64,000 nt of DNA, taken from Theobroma cacao. Its lineage: Eukaryota > Streptophyta > Magnoliopsida > Malvales > Malvaceae. The notes below the pieces were generated by a model. The model ran no database searches and had not been told where the DNA came from. It saw nothing but the letters and a program-made list of their open reading frames with translations. The stretch is taken from the NCBI RefSeq assembly GCF_000208745.1, contig NC_030855.1, positions 19,866,616 to 19,930,615 of the forward strand, given 5' to 3'. This document shows, in pieces, positions 13,301 to 25,296 of this stretch (position 1 is the first letter of the stretch; every line of letters starts with the position of its first letter). Both the position numbers and the translations under genes were made by a program.

Positions 13301-16300
13301 AAGATGCATAAGGATGCAATGAACATCTGCACTCATCAATTTCTATAGAGTTATGCTTCATTTCAGTCAAAATCTTCTGATGTTCAAGAAGATATCCTTG
13401 GAGTCTTAGTAGTTGGTGCTTTTGGCACCATTTTACTGTTTAAATTTATAGGGCTATACCTTCATCTGTCGCCTGTAGCTCAAGCAGCAAAGCTGGTGAG
13501 CAGGTCAGGTTGTATTTTATATCTTATTAATTGAGGAAAAAGGTGTCATGTTGGTGTGCTTTGTTCTGCTCTACTTGTCTTTGATGGCAACTGTGATATT
13601 AATAATTCAACTTTTGCTATTGTGCTCTAGATAAAGTGATTGTCTCCTTTTCGCATGGTCAAACTGTCTCAGATGACTTTGCCTTGCTTGCCCTTTACTT
13701 GGTGCCACCATGCCAGCTTCTTTCAACTGCATTTTTCTGATCTTCTCTCCTCTGTGCTGCTACTAACCCAGTTGCATCCCTCTGTTTACCCCTTTTTGAA
13801 TCTTGACTCTGAATTTCCTTCAACTTTTGGCAGATTGGCGGTACTTGCGGCCAACCTTTTGTACTTTCTCAACAGTTCTTGCACAGTATTTCTAAGTCTC
13901 CATTTCCTCGGAATACAGGAAAGAGAGCAGCTAATTTTTCTGCTTGGCTTCATCAAAGAGAAAAAGATCTTATGCAAGGGGGGATTAATCTTACTGAAGA
14001 TTTGCAATGTGGTGATATTTTCCATTTATTTTCTCTGGTTTCTTCTGGTGAACTTTCTGTTTCCCCATCCTTACCTGATGAAGGTGTTGGAGAAGCTGAA
14101 GACTTGAGAAGCTTAAAATGTAGGGCTGAGGATAGTGAATTATGTGATGCTGATAAGGCTAAGAAATTAAAATCCATAGCAGAAGGTGAATTTGTTTCAC
14201 GACGAGAAAAGGGTTTTCCTGGTATAATGGTATCTGTGTATAGCTCAACAGTTTCCACAGCTAACGCTTTAGAATTGTTTAACGATGAGGAGACTTGCAC
14301 CCTTGCATTCGGCAATGATGAAACCACAAGTCAGAAGGTTAACATTAGTTCAACTAATTCTGACTATATGAAGGAAATGCTTCAGTTGGGAAGTAATGTC
14401 ATCATAGCCTCCAAGTCTAGTGAGTCACCTTGGGAAGCTATGGCTAGTTATGCTGAGCATCTCTTGTCAAAACCTTCTGATGAAGGGCAAAGCAGTCACT
14501 TTTATCCTGAGATCATCAAGGCTGTTTGTGCTGAAATTCAGAAGGCTGGTGACCAAGGTTTGAGCATAGAAGATGTTTATAGTATTGTCAATTTGCCAGG
14601 TATTTTATTTTTGGTTGTGTATGGATATGTTTGTACTTGCAATTCCTCTTCATATTTGGGAAAAGATGATATATCTATGTAAATCCCAGTTCATTGAGTG
14701 TTTTGAGATGTTCCTCTGCAGGAGAAATGACGCCTGAAATCATCATTGATACGCTCCAAGCGTTTGGAAGAGCTTTGAAGGTTGTTATAATTAACCATTG
14801 GGAATATTCATTCTGTCTAATGTGGAATACTTTTCTCAAATATGTATTTGCTCTTTGGCCTTCTTGCCAATGGTGCAAGGGATGGGTTATTTTGGAACAG
14901 GTCTTAAATTATTAATAGTTATGTTCCAGCAGTCACACTTGAATAGGCTAAAACAAAAAATTTCGGCAATTCATTTGTATTTATTTCTGTTGGAAAGCAG
15001 TTTTTTGCTCCTTTTGGGACAAAAGAGGAAGAGAAAAGCATGGCTTGGTAGTTTATACTTTGGTCATCAAAGCATTAGACACGATTTTTAACTTTTCCTT
15101 TACCAAACTGTTGTGCACTGATGTGGTGATGGCTTTCATACAGGTCAATGGTTATGAAACTGTTCGTGTTGTTGATGCTTTATATCATTCTAAGTATTTT
15201 CTTGCTTCAAGTCCTTGTTTCCATCAAGATCATAAACCACCTTCACCATTAACGTCCCAAGGAAAGGATGATAGCAACTTGATCCTTCAGCAAGAAAATC
15301 AGAGTCTTGATACTGCTAACTTATCGGGAAGTGTATCTGTTGGTGATGTGCACAAAGTTACTATTCTTAATCTTCCTGAAGAGCATGCCTTACCTTCGAA
15401 GGAAACTCCTACTAGCAATGTGAATGAGAGCTACATGGCAGGTAAAGTTGGTTCATCAGAAGGGGATAATGAGCATGAAACTTATAAGCCTTCTTTAGGT
15501 GAACCATTGGTGCCTATATTGCCTTGGATAAATGCAGATGGGACCATAAACAGGATGGTCTACAATGGACTTATCCGCCGTGTTCTTGGTATTGTGATGC
15601 AAAATCCTGGGATATCAGAGGTACAGGCTTTTCTGCAGACAATTCTATTACTGATGTTTAGAACCTTTAATTTCACAAAAAGAGGAATGCCATGGTCTTT
15701 AGAAAGCAAGTAATGAACAAGAATTTCTGCATTTGAAGTGATTTGACTGACTTTTTAGAACTTTTAATTTACAAAAAGGGGACCTTTTTAATGCATTCAG
15801 CAAACTGTTTTAAATTGCATAAGAACTTTGGATAGTTTTTGCAAGTCATGAATTCAGTTTGGTTTAGTTCATGTTCAGAAAAATTTTGAACCGAATTGAA
15901 ATATTCTATTTCTAAATTGTAAAACTATACCAATATGAAATTTAACAGTTTGGTTTGATAAGGTATTTCTCAGTTTTTTTAATTTTTAAATGGCTTTCAA
16001 ATTTGCAATGATTATTTTGAGCCTATCCATTTGAATTCCTTTTTTAAAAGATAAGGTCAATTTCAAATTTTAGACTGGGTAAATTAAACATTTAAATGAA
16101 TGATGACTTCAATTCGGTTTTGGTTTGGACTAATTCAGACATTAAATAACAAACCTTGAACTGAAAACTAAACTGATTGATTTTTTTCATTTTTGAATCA
16201 AAGCCAAAACAAACATTAAGATTCAAAGATTCAATTTGTTTTGGCTTTTTCTTTTAAATTTGAACTATTCTGTTGCACAACCCCACTTCTGGGTGGTTTG

Positions 16301-17208
16301 CCCAGTGCTTGGGTAAGACTCTCATTCGTGGTAGTTTGGCTTGTCGGGTGAAGTATTAACAAAATGTGTTTTTTTCATATGCATTTCTGACTTTCTTTTT
16401 CTTTTTCCTCTCCAATCATTGAATCAGGAGGATATTATCTGCCGAATGGATGTATTAAACCCCCAGGTATGCTGTTGTACTTTCCTTTTCTTGAGGGTGA
16501 AGATGGAAGTTTGTAGCCTTTAGGCTGAATGTCTTGCATCAACCCTGATGGCTAGGATGGGCAAAATGCTTAATTGATATCATCATATAAAAACTGAATT
16601 AGGTGTTTGGAAAAAAATATTCTGCACGGTTTTATCTGACTTTTTTCTGCCTGTAACTCACAAATGTGAATGATGAGAACTAGGAAGTGCCAACACAGAG
16701 CTGCAATTTTTTTCTTTTCTTGTTTTTCTTTTTCATATTTGCTAGATAAGTTACCAAGTCATGGTCTCAGTAAAGTAGGATCCTAGGACGGATACTGTCC
16801 CCCAACACACACAGAAAAAGGGGAGAAAGAAAAGGAAAATATAATGAGAAAATAGTATAAATTTATAGATATATAAGTGTGCTCATTAATCTGTTAATGG
16901 TGTAACGAGTCCATTCTGGTATGCTTACAACCGGTAGTTTTTACCTCATTATGCTTATCTAATGATTTAACCTACTTTTTGACTTGAATTCTCTCTGATG
17001 TGCATCTCTAAACTTTCTGCAGAGCTGTAGAAAGTTGCTGGAATTAATGATATGGGATAAACACCTCATGGTGAAGAAGATGCTTCAAATGACAGATAGT
17101 GGTCCTCCTGCCCTTTTGGCGACCCTTCTTGGGAATAGCTGTAGAAAATCAAAGTTGGTGTTTCGCAAACATTTCTTTGCAAATCCTACAAGTACATTTT
17201 TACTGTAG
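4319..17208 (+). CDS. TFIIIC B-block-binding subunit (plant TFC3/tau138-type)
   Basis: Seventeen exons join in frame to 1,877 codons: 4319-4659, 5198-5597, 5674-5745, 5912-5974, 6637-6846, 7649-8248, 8365-9120, 10262-10543, 11006-11161, 11350-11783, 12176-12641, 12867-13193, 13834-14599, 14722-14780, 15144-15620, 16428-16466, 17023-17208. All introns are GT-AG; the exon 11/12 junction is the least certain. The largest TFIIIC subunit binds the B box of tRNA-type genes and so recruits TFIIIB and RNA polymerase III. The B-block winged-helix segment lies near residues 105-180, with LERLAIAR then GVTQSQLAKEFGIEGKNFFY. A second winged-helix-like segment follows near 235-292 (KVLVVSDIKRDLGYT, RRLKDAGLVEDL). 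From exon 6 on there are long low-complexity acidic and Ser-rich stretches, then conserved blocks such as FVLSQQFLHSISKSPFP. The size and architecture match Arabidopsis At1g17450 as I recall it. Confidence 0.9.
9121..10261 (+). other. Large intron 7 of the TFIIIC gene
   Basis: A 1,141-bp GT-AG intron, AT-rich. I see no inserted element with clear ends, no RNA gene and no nested coding exon. Confidence 0.6.
15621..16427 (+). other. TFIIIC intron 15, possibly with an old transposon fragment
   Basis: An 807-bp intron. Between about 15850 and 16250 it has repeated GGTTTGGTTT/CGGTTTTGG-like motifs in both orientations. These resemble common plant non-autonomous elements, but no paired ends or target duplication could be defined. 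Confidence 0.25.
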
Positions 17209-18900
17209 GAATGCTTTTTTTGTTTTGTGTAAATATTATATGCCATAGGTCCAGAGCTGCAGTTAGAAGCTGAAATTTGGTTTGCTTGTCATCCCATTGA
17301 AGCAGCTGCACTCTAAACAATGCTGAATAGGAGTAACTTATCTTGAATCTACAAGTTACATACTGAATAGAGATTTTAGCGTCAGCTGGGAATTTGTGTA
17401 CAACTACGTTTATGCCATCGTTCTTGTTTACAGATAGTATGTAGCCTACATTTTTGACTATGCAGGGAAAAGATTGCAATCAATATGGCATATATCTCAT
17501 AAGTTTGCAATGGCATGGAGCTGTCAGCAATGTCCCAACCTTTAGCAAGCTATATATGTGGGTATTAAAGGTTTTGTTTGTCAAACCTGCATAACACTGC
17601 CTTTTGCTCTTCTGCTCCTCCTCTCTCTCCAGTTAGCTACTATTGATGCTCTAACTTCTATTGCTGGAAAGCCATTATTGTTAGTGAAGTCAAGTATATG
17701 TCATTGCGTGAAAAAAGGCATAGGAATTGCTGTGAGATTACTTGCTTACAAGGAAGGAATCTTCCAAGTGTATGAACCGATGCATAAATGAGACTTTCAA
17801 GTACTCTTGATGTTTAGTCCAGGGCGCATGACCTGTGAACTTTTGAGTAGATGCTAGCGATTTCCCTTGAACTTTAACTTTTCTCTAGGAGGGAGCACTT
17901 TTGCTTACAATTATCTAATCATATAGACTCATCATTTTATAATTGTGAGTTTTACATAATATTTTGATCGACTTTGCACAATTCAGGATTGTGGGGGCGA
18001 CAGATAAATCGTTGCATGAAGTGGTGGTATAGGCATGGATTTTGTTGGTATAATCATATCCAGATGGTTAACTTGGGGACTAACCGCTTGATCATGAGTT
18101 GGTCTCGTCAGAGTGTCAAATACAGATTGCTATATGTTAAAAGCAAGAGAATGAAAAACAAAACACCATTTATAACAATAGAAATATCTTCAACAATTCA
18201 CTTATTTAACCATTCGGCTTTAAAAGATATTGGGCGGCATGTTTATAATCGTTGACAGTCCATGGATAACAATCATTTGCACTTTAATGCAAACTGTTTG
18301 TCTTGAAATATTATCAATAATCCATCAAAAAGTTGGGAGAGGAATGAAGGAAAATTCCCCAAAAGTCAGACAATGCTGGAGGATTGATGCACCCGCTTCC
18401 ATATTTTTCAGCAATAGTTCATAGCGTTCAAAGTCTAAGTAAAAAACAAAACCGGCAAGCGAGCTGCAACAGCTGAAGCCTTGTTTCAAATGCTGCTGGC
18501 ATAAAATAAAGTATGAAGCTGAATGAGCTCTGCATTGCTGTTGGAAAAGCTTGTACAAGCCAACGACTGTAGCATCAGATTCAGAATCAGCATTAAAAGA
18601 AGTGTTTCTCCATCAACAAAGTTGAGAAAATTCAGAATCGCTTAACCCCTTCTCCGATAAGACAATAGGAAGAAAGAAAAGGAAATACTATGTTTTTTTT
18701 TGGTTTAAGCTTGAAAGGAATGAGCAGTGAGATGATGCAAAAATTCCATAAAAACGACCGGCCTAGATACCTAGTCCGTGTATAGACTGTTGGGTGTGTC
18801 GACAGACACAAAAACTCGGGTACGTAAGTACTTTGCTGTTGCTCAATCTAACCAAGCCATATGTTTTTGACTTCTGACTTCTTCTGCCAACTAGATTCCA
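17209..18900. other. TFIIIC 3' region and spacer before TAF12
   Basis: The first few hundred bases after the TFIIIC stop are probably 3' UTR. The open frames at 17558-17791 and 17974-18255 have no family signature and are not called as genes. No RNA gene or repeat of note was found. Confidence 0.45.
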
Positions 18901-18950
18901 CACGTGCCAACCCAACAATTCCCCAGCTCCCCCTCCCTTCTGCTGACGTG
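18901..18950 (+). promoter_or_regulatory. G-box and TGACGTG element in the TAF12 promoter
   Basis: CACGTG sits at 18901-18906 and TGACGTG at 18944-18950, about 175-225 bases before the TAF12 ATG. CACGTG is bound by bHLH and bZIP factors; TGACGTG is a bZIP-type core. A short CT-rich stretch follows, as is usual near plant transcription starts. Function is inferred from motif and distance only. Confidence 0.4.
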
Positions 18951-19056
18951 CACGGTCCAGATTCCCTCTCTTCAAACCTCCTCTCTCTAATAAAACTCTC
19001 CTGCAAATTTCACCTCCAGGAAAATTAAAAAAGAAAAATAAAATTCGGACTCCACC

Positions 19057-19065
19057 ATGGATTAG
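19057..19065 (+). CDS. Minimal upstream ORF (ATG-GAT-TAG) in the TAF12 leader
   Basis: A start codon with one further codon before the stop, 60 bases ahead of the TAF12 ATG. The context CCACCATGG is close to ideal for initiation, better than the main start (GGGCATGG). If this part of the leader is transcribed, most scanning ribosomes should initiate here and must reinitiate to make TAF12. Confidence 0.5.
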
Positions 19066-19124
19066 CAATTCGATCAGAAATTCACCCCAAAAGAAAAAAG
19101 AAAGAAAAAAGAAAAGAGCAGGGC

Positions 19125-22100
19125 ATGGCTGAAACTGCATCTTCATCTGCCTCTCCGAATCCCATGATGATGGACCCATCATCATCAACAGCGACACCGC
19201 CATCGTCATCGGCGACGACAAATATTAACCCAACACCAACACCACCACCTCCGACAGCATCGGCGACGACTACGTTAACACAAACTCCCTCAACTACTTC
19301 CTCAATTCTACCTCAAAGTAACAACCCTTCTCCTCAAATCCCTCCTCCTTCACCTTCCATTGACCCTTCACTGCAAAACCCGCAGCAAAATTTACAACAG
19401 CAACAGCACCAGCACCAGCACCAACAGCAAATCTCGCAAATTTCGTCTCCACCTCTCCCTCCTCTTTCCCAACAACAACAGCAACAACAACAACAACTTT
19501 TACAACAGCAGCAAACGCAACAAAATGTTGCAGCTTTATCCAATTTCCAAATCCAACAAACCCTTCAGAGATCCCCATCTTTTTCACGCCTTAACCCACT
19601 CCAACAACAACAGCAGCAGCAAAGCCACCAGCAGCAGCAACAACAGCAACAGTCTCAGTACGGCACCGTTTTAAGACAACAAGCAGGGTTATATGGGCAA
19701 ATGAATTTTGGTGGGTCAGCTTCAATTCAAGCTAACCAGCAACAGAACCAGCAGATTCAACAGATAAGCAATCCCAATTTACCAAGGTCAGCTTTGATTG
19801 GGCAAAGTGGTCATTTGCCTATGCTCAGTGGTGCAGCTGCAGCTGCTGCTGCTCAGTTGAGTTTGCAGCCTCAGCTTTTAGCTTCGGTATGAATCTTTTT
19901 CGATTCGCTTTTGGGAAAAAATTGGATTTTCTAGCCTTTAAAGGCATTTCCTTTTGTTGATTTTAGTGTTTAGAAGTATAGTTTTTAATGAATTTGTTTT
20001 TGAAATCATCATATCTATAGTTTTTTTGTCCTTTTTTTTCTTTTAGCTTGAGAGTGGGGAGGTTGTTTAAAATTATGTAATTGCAACTTTGATTACTAGT
20101 TTGGGAGTGAAATGAACGAGTTGTTACTTGCTTTGATGATTTTTTTTTTTTACAGTATTTTCTCCATTTTGGATGCAAGTTTTTTATATTGATTTTATGT
20201 TATAGAAGTAACGAGTTACTAAAAGAATTGATATCTCAGAACAACTCTAGGGGTTTATGCAGTGTGACCTGAATAAATTTTTTGTGATAAATGTGATTTC
20301 AAGGTGCAATCTGCATTTTTTCAGTGTTATTTGTCTCCTTTCTTCTTTTTCCTCCCTTTGTGTTGGGGGGCATGGGGAAATTTGAATGGAATTCTGCATT
20401 TTAATAAATAATTTAGGTAAGTCAAAATTTTGTACTTGAGATCTTACTGTTAGCTAGAGTTGGAATTCATTAATGATCGATGATGTTTCTATTTATTTCC
20501 AAAAGATAGTCTTTACCTAGATTTTTTGTAAGTTTATTCTTTACCTAGTTGATGGTTATTGTTGGTCAGTGTCTCCATAAGTCAAGTATAATTGGTACTT
20601 ATGGATTACTTTCCTTGCTTTTTTAAAAGTAACAATTGCATTGCTCTGCTCTTTAAGCACTCTGGAGTTATTAAAGGATATATTTTGTCCAATATCCTTT
20701 CTTGCTTCAGAGCAATTTTAATGGTATTAATAATCTGATTATTGCAGAACAGATTACTAGTTAGGGCTTGATAGATAATGTTTCTAACTAATTTTATTTT
20801 CCTTGCTTATAGAAATGATTATTCTTTTCTAAATTCATTTGAGGATTTTGATGTAGCCGAGGCAGAAGGCTGGCTTGGTGCAAGGGTCTCAGTTTCATCC
20901 AGGAAACCCCACTGGGCAATCTTTGCAAGGGATGCAGGCAATGGGGATGATGAATTTGAGCTCACAACTGAGGGCTAATGGAAATCTTTATGCTCAACAT
21001 CGGATAAATCAGGGACAGATGAGGCAGCAATTATCACAACAAACTCAACTCACATCTCCTCAGGTATTGTTTCTTCTGAGGCTGCTTTGCTGAGCTCTTT
21101 CCCTCAATGGATTTCGTGAACTAAACACTTTTTCTTTTCTATCTTCTTTCTATTTTAATTGTTTAATTTGAGAAATCATTGTCTGTGTAGGAGGAATTTG
21201 TCTAGTTTATCTATGAGTATAGATGTTAAAGTTTGCATTAATATAGAACTTACCGTTTGTTTTTGTGGACTCTTTAAGCTGTGATGCAATTTCGGGACTT
21301 CAATTCCATTGATGTCAAATTTGAACAACTAGAGTTCTTTTACATTGCAATGCTCTTTAGTTTTCGGTGAACATAAGTTTACCATGCTTTGGCTTATGTC
21401 TGATCGGACTAGATCAAGAAAAGTTTTAATTATGTATTGTTGTAATTGGTAATGTGCAGCCTTAGGTTGTCTATTCTTTCTGTAGTATGTATAGATTAAT
21501 ACCTAATAAGTGAAATGGAAATTATATATCTCCTTTAATGCACTATGGAAAAAAAATTTTGTGGTTATTCCAAGCTGGGTTTAACTAACTGTTAGTTAAG
21601 TGCAATGAGTACTGTTAATAATTATTTAACATCTTGTGCAAACAATACTTTTATTTTTTATCAAGTCATTATGCCTTGTAGGTTATTTGAATGACCTGTG
21701 AGACATACTCCACTATTTTTTAATGAAAAGTGAGATCTTCAGTTGTATTTCATGGAACTGGATGGTTGGCACTATTCATGACAGTCATCTGAATTTTTTG
21801 TTCTATACATTATAAAAGATCATTTTAATGTGTTTCATGAAAAGGGGATGGACTTCATCATTATTTGGTATCTTGTCTGCTGATGAAGACTTGGAAATTA
21901 GTGGCATGGTTTTGTAAACAAATAGCCATTCATATTGTTTGATAAACTTTTTTCATAAGGCACCTTGGCAGAATTAGAATCTTGTTTAAGATGTTTTTGA
22001 GAAAAAACGGCCATTCTTATTGTTTGATAAACATTTTTCCATAGTGCACCTCGGCAGAATTAGAATCTTATCAATGATGTTTTTGTGAATAAACAGCCAT

Positions 22101-25100
22101 TTATATCATTTGATAAACCTTTTTCATAGTGCACCTTGGCAGAATTAGATCTTATCTAAGATGTTTAGACAGATTTTGCATTTATCCACCAAGAAATGCG
22201 AGTGTGGATGAATGGTTGCACATCTTTTGGCGTGTAGTCATTATATTGTACTAGTTTAGAATGTTTTTATTTTGAATTTGCTATACTGGGAATGGATGCA
22301 AAATTTACCCATGGCCTGCTATTTAGGTCTGTAAATAGAGCTAAAGTAAAACCAAATATATTATGTTATCTCATTTCTTGGGTTTTTTTTGTAATGAACC
22401 TGTCTTGTTACGCAATTGCCACCTTTGATGAAAATTTTCTGGGGGTAGGCAATATTTAAGAGGTTTTGTTTATGTGGTTTTAATGCACGTCTTCCAATTA
22501 AGTTGTGTACATGATCTCAGTCTGCGGTGTGCCCTCTGTAAAACACAGGTTCAAAGCTTACCAAGAACATCTTCCCAGGCATTTATAAACCCTCAGTTAT
22601 CTGGGCTGGCTCAGAGTGGACAACCGGGTATGATGCAGAACTCTCTCTTGCAGCAACAGTGGTTGAAGCAAATGCCATCAATATCTGGTCCAGGCTCACC
22701 TTCATTCCGCCTTCAGCGGCAGTCACAGGTCCTCTTGCCGCAGCAACTGGCTTCGTCTTCTCCTCAGTTGCACCAAAATTCTATGGCCTTGAACTCTCAA
22801 CAATTGTCTCAGTTGGTACAACAGCAGTCACAGATGGGACATTCTCAAATGCAGCAACCACAGCAACATCAGCAGCAGCAACAACAACAACAACAACAGC
22901 AACAGCAGCAGCATCAGCTACAACAACAACCTCTGCAACAATTACAACCACAACAGCCACCGTTGCATCAGCCTCAACAGCAGCAGTCTCCAAGGATGCC
23001 CGGACCTGCAGGCCAGAAATCTCTGAGTTTGACAGGATCACAGCCTGATGCAACTGCATCTGGTACAACCACACCTGGGGGAAGTTCGAGCCAAGGAACT
23101 GAGGCAACCAATCAACTTCTTGGAAAGAGAAAGATACAGGATCTGGTTTCACAGGTTTTTCCTGCTTTTAACTGTGTGTCTTTCATTCTTCCTCTGTTAG
23201 TTTCCAATGATTTTCTTCTTTATTTTGTGATAAATTGTGACATTCATCTTTTGGCTGTGCGCAGGTTGATTCGCAAGGCAAGCTGGAACCAGAAGTTGAA
23301 GATCTACTTCTGGAGATTGCTGATGACTTCATAGACTCTGTAAGGCTTTACCTTGCTGATATTGCCTTTCTGTGTTTGGGGTGGTGGGTATGTGCATGTG
23401 CCACTCATATTTTTTAGCTTCAGGTGGCAATAGACCACAAATCATAATATAAATAATGTCAGAGTCTGAGCTGTTGTAATATAAATACTGTTAGCATTAC
23501 GGAACTGTTTTATGTTAAATTTAGCTAGAATATATATTTTTTAAAACTACATGAAATTCTTCCTCTTGTGCTTAGCAAGAGAAATTGAATGTTTTGGGCT
23601 CAGAGTGGATGGTTTGGAAGACGTGTTTATTTAAGTCATTTGATTTTTGTAGTAACTACATTTTAGAGTGGGAAAAGAGCGTTTTAATTGGTATAACCCG
23701 TTACTTTGTTAAAGAATTTTAGCTTTTCTGTCAGGTAGTGCTATCTTGCCATTACTTGTAGCCTATATGATTAAATTGCCCCTGTGTACTGTTGTATTGT
23801 CTTTTTTTATTTCTTTCTTTCAATCTTTCTTCTTATTCTTCACTGTTTCCTACCTCGTTCTGGGTACCTTTGATCAGCAGTTAAGTAATAGTCTTCTTGG
23901 TTTAAAACTCACATCAGTTCACTCATTTTCAGGTGACTACATTTGCATGCAGTTTGGCAAAGCATCGGAAATCATCAACATTAGAGTCCAAAGATCTCTT
24001 GCTACACTTAGGTTTGTGCTGCATTATTTTACATTTCTTTGGAAGTGTTCTTTATTGATGTGAGGATACAATGGATATTCCATTAGTGCTTATATTTGTT
24101 ATCTTGTGGGGAGGAATAGTCTAGTTTTTTATTATTTGAAGTTGGCATACTCAATGACAATGTATAATTTGTTTGAAAGTTGCTTTGCACTTTCTTACAA
24201 GAAACAAAAAAGAAGTCTAAGATTACAATAGCAACTAAATATATCCCGTTGCTGGCTGTCAGTACAATTTCTGAACTTACTATAATTTATGTATAATTTA
24301 TTTTCTGTCAAGAGTGGTTTCCTATGCATTTCTTATCTTGTGTGTATTATGTATTGCTATATTGACAATAGTGCAGTGTTCCAAAAAGTTTTAGATATTG
24401 TGTCTGCATAAGCTAGCCCACTATAGTTTCTTCTTACTTTAATTTTAAGAGAAGCTAATGGAGCTGTAACAAATGTTTTACATGGGATTTTGTACAGAGA
24501 AAAACTGGCATTTGACTATTCCAGGATTTTCAAGTGAAGAGCGGAACCAAACAAGACCTGTAAGGATTTCTGTTTGTCATTTTTGAGTCAGTGTACAAAA
24601 TGTCTTAGAATCTTGACTTTATGCATGTGAATTCAAATTTCCTTTTCAGGGTCGTTTGTGCTTATTTAGTAACTCTTTAGTTTAACACATACCTATGATT
24701 GTCAAAATCTATTCTGTCAATATTAATCTTTTTCATTTTATATTTTCCTGTGCCTGTTAAATTGAACTATTTTGAGCTATCTTCTCTGTAGCATTTGTAC
24801 TGTTGTTATTAGCATAAGCATCTTTCATTTTATGTGGAAATCTTTGATTATGTGCAACATAATAAACAATACAATTGATGAATCTGAATCCTGATTCTAA
24901 AACATGCAGTTATCAAGTGACCTCCACAAGCAGCGTCTTGATATGGTGAGTTAAATTTTCAGTACAAAAGTATAATCTGTGTCCAACTCTCCTAAGGTAT
25001 CTCCTAAAGCATTAAAACTTTTCCTTTTATGCAAATTACTTGATTAGATCCGGGCACTGATGGAATCATCACAGCCTGAAACAACTGCAAATAATCCTAA

Positions 25101-25230
25101 AGAAATGATACGACAAGGGCTTGGCAACCCAGTTGGTGCAAACCATTTAATGAGACCTTCACCAAGTTCTGAGCAGTTGGTATCACAAGCAGCTGGTTCA
25201 CAAATGCTCCAGCAAATAACTCGGTATTGA
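19125..25230 (+). CDS. TAF12: TAF12, TFIID/SAGA subunit (EER4/TAF12b-like)
   Basis: Eight exons join in frame to 669 residues: 19125-19886, 20857-21063, 22549-23154, 23265-23339, 23933-24011, 24498-24559, 24910-24945, 25048-25230. TAF12 pairs with TAF4 (TFIID) or ADA1 (SAGA) through a histone fold. Here the fold spans about residues 513-587, from [11 protein letters not shown] through [19 protein letters not shown] to HLTIPGF, matching the TFIID 20 kDa domain. The 510-residue N-terminal part is Pro/Ser/Thr-rich and then strongly Gln-rich, with polyQ tracts in exons 1 and 3. The C-terminal tail runs to LQQITRY. The long Gln-rich extension is typical of the plant EER4/TAF12b form (about 680 residues in Arabidopsis, where it affects ethylene responses). 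The shorter reverse-strand frames across the polyQ DNA are artefacts of CAA/CAG repeats. Confidence 0.93.
19396..19656 (+). repeat. CAA/CAG-rich trinucleotide tracts in TAF12 exon 1
   Basis: Several runs of mixed CAA and CAG codons encode polyGln stretches, broken by Ser, His and Pro codons. CAA and CAG are interleaved, which limits slippage compared with a pure repeat. Confidence 0.85.
21910..22175 (+). repeat. Three tandem copies of an 85-86 bp unit in TAF12 intron 2
   Basis: The block GCCATT...TTTGATAAAC...CCTTGGCAGAATTAGA...ATGTTT recurs with GCCATT at 21925, 22010 and 22096, a period of 85-86 bases. The copies differ by a handful of bases each. The array lies inside the 1,485-bp second intron and has no open frame. 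Confidence 0.85.
22858..22980 (+). repeat. CAG/CAA repeat in TAF12 exon 3
   Basis: An in-frame Gln tract with one long run of CAG/CAA codons near 22872-22912, then Gln-Pro-rich repeats. It lies well before the histone fold and is a likely length-polymorphic site. Confidence 0.85.
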
Positions 25231-25296
25231 TGTGCAGAAGTTGTCATTCATAATTTGGACCCAAAGTCAATGTGTATGGCTTTCTGGACAGTGTAG

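Noticed and set aside
19294..19587. Reverse-strand Val- and Cys-rich open frames over TAF12 exon 1
   Set aside because: They are readings of the CAA/CAG repeat in other frames, not genes.
22659..23152. Thr/Ala-rich and Val/Ala-rich frames over TAF12 exon 3
   Set aside because: Same cause: shadow translations of the polyGln repeat.
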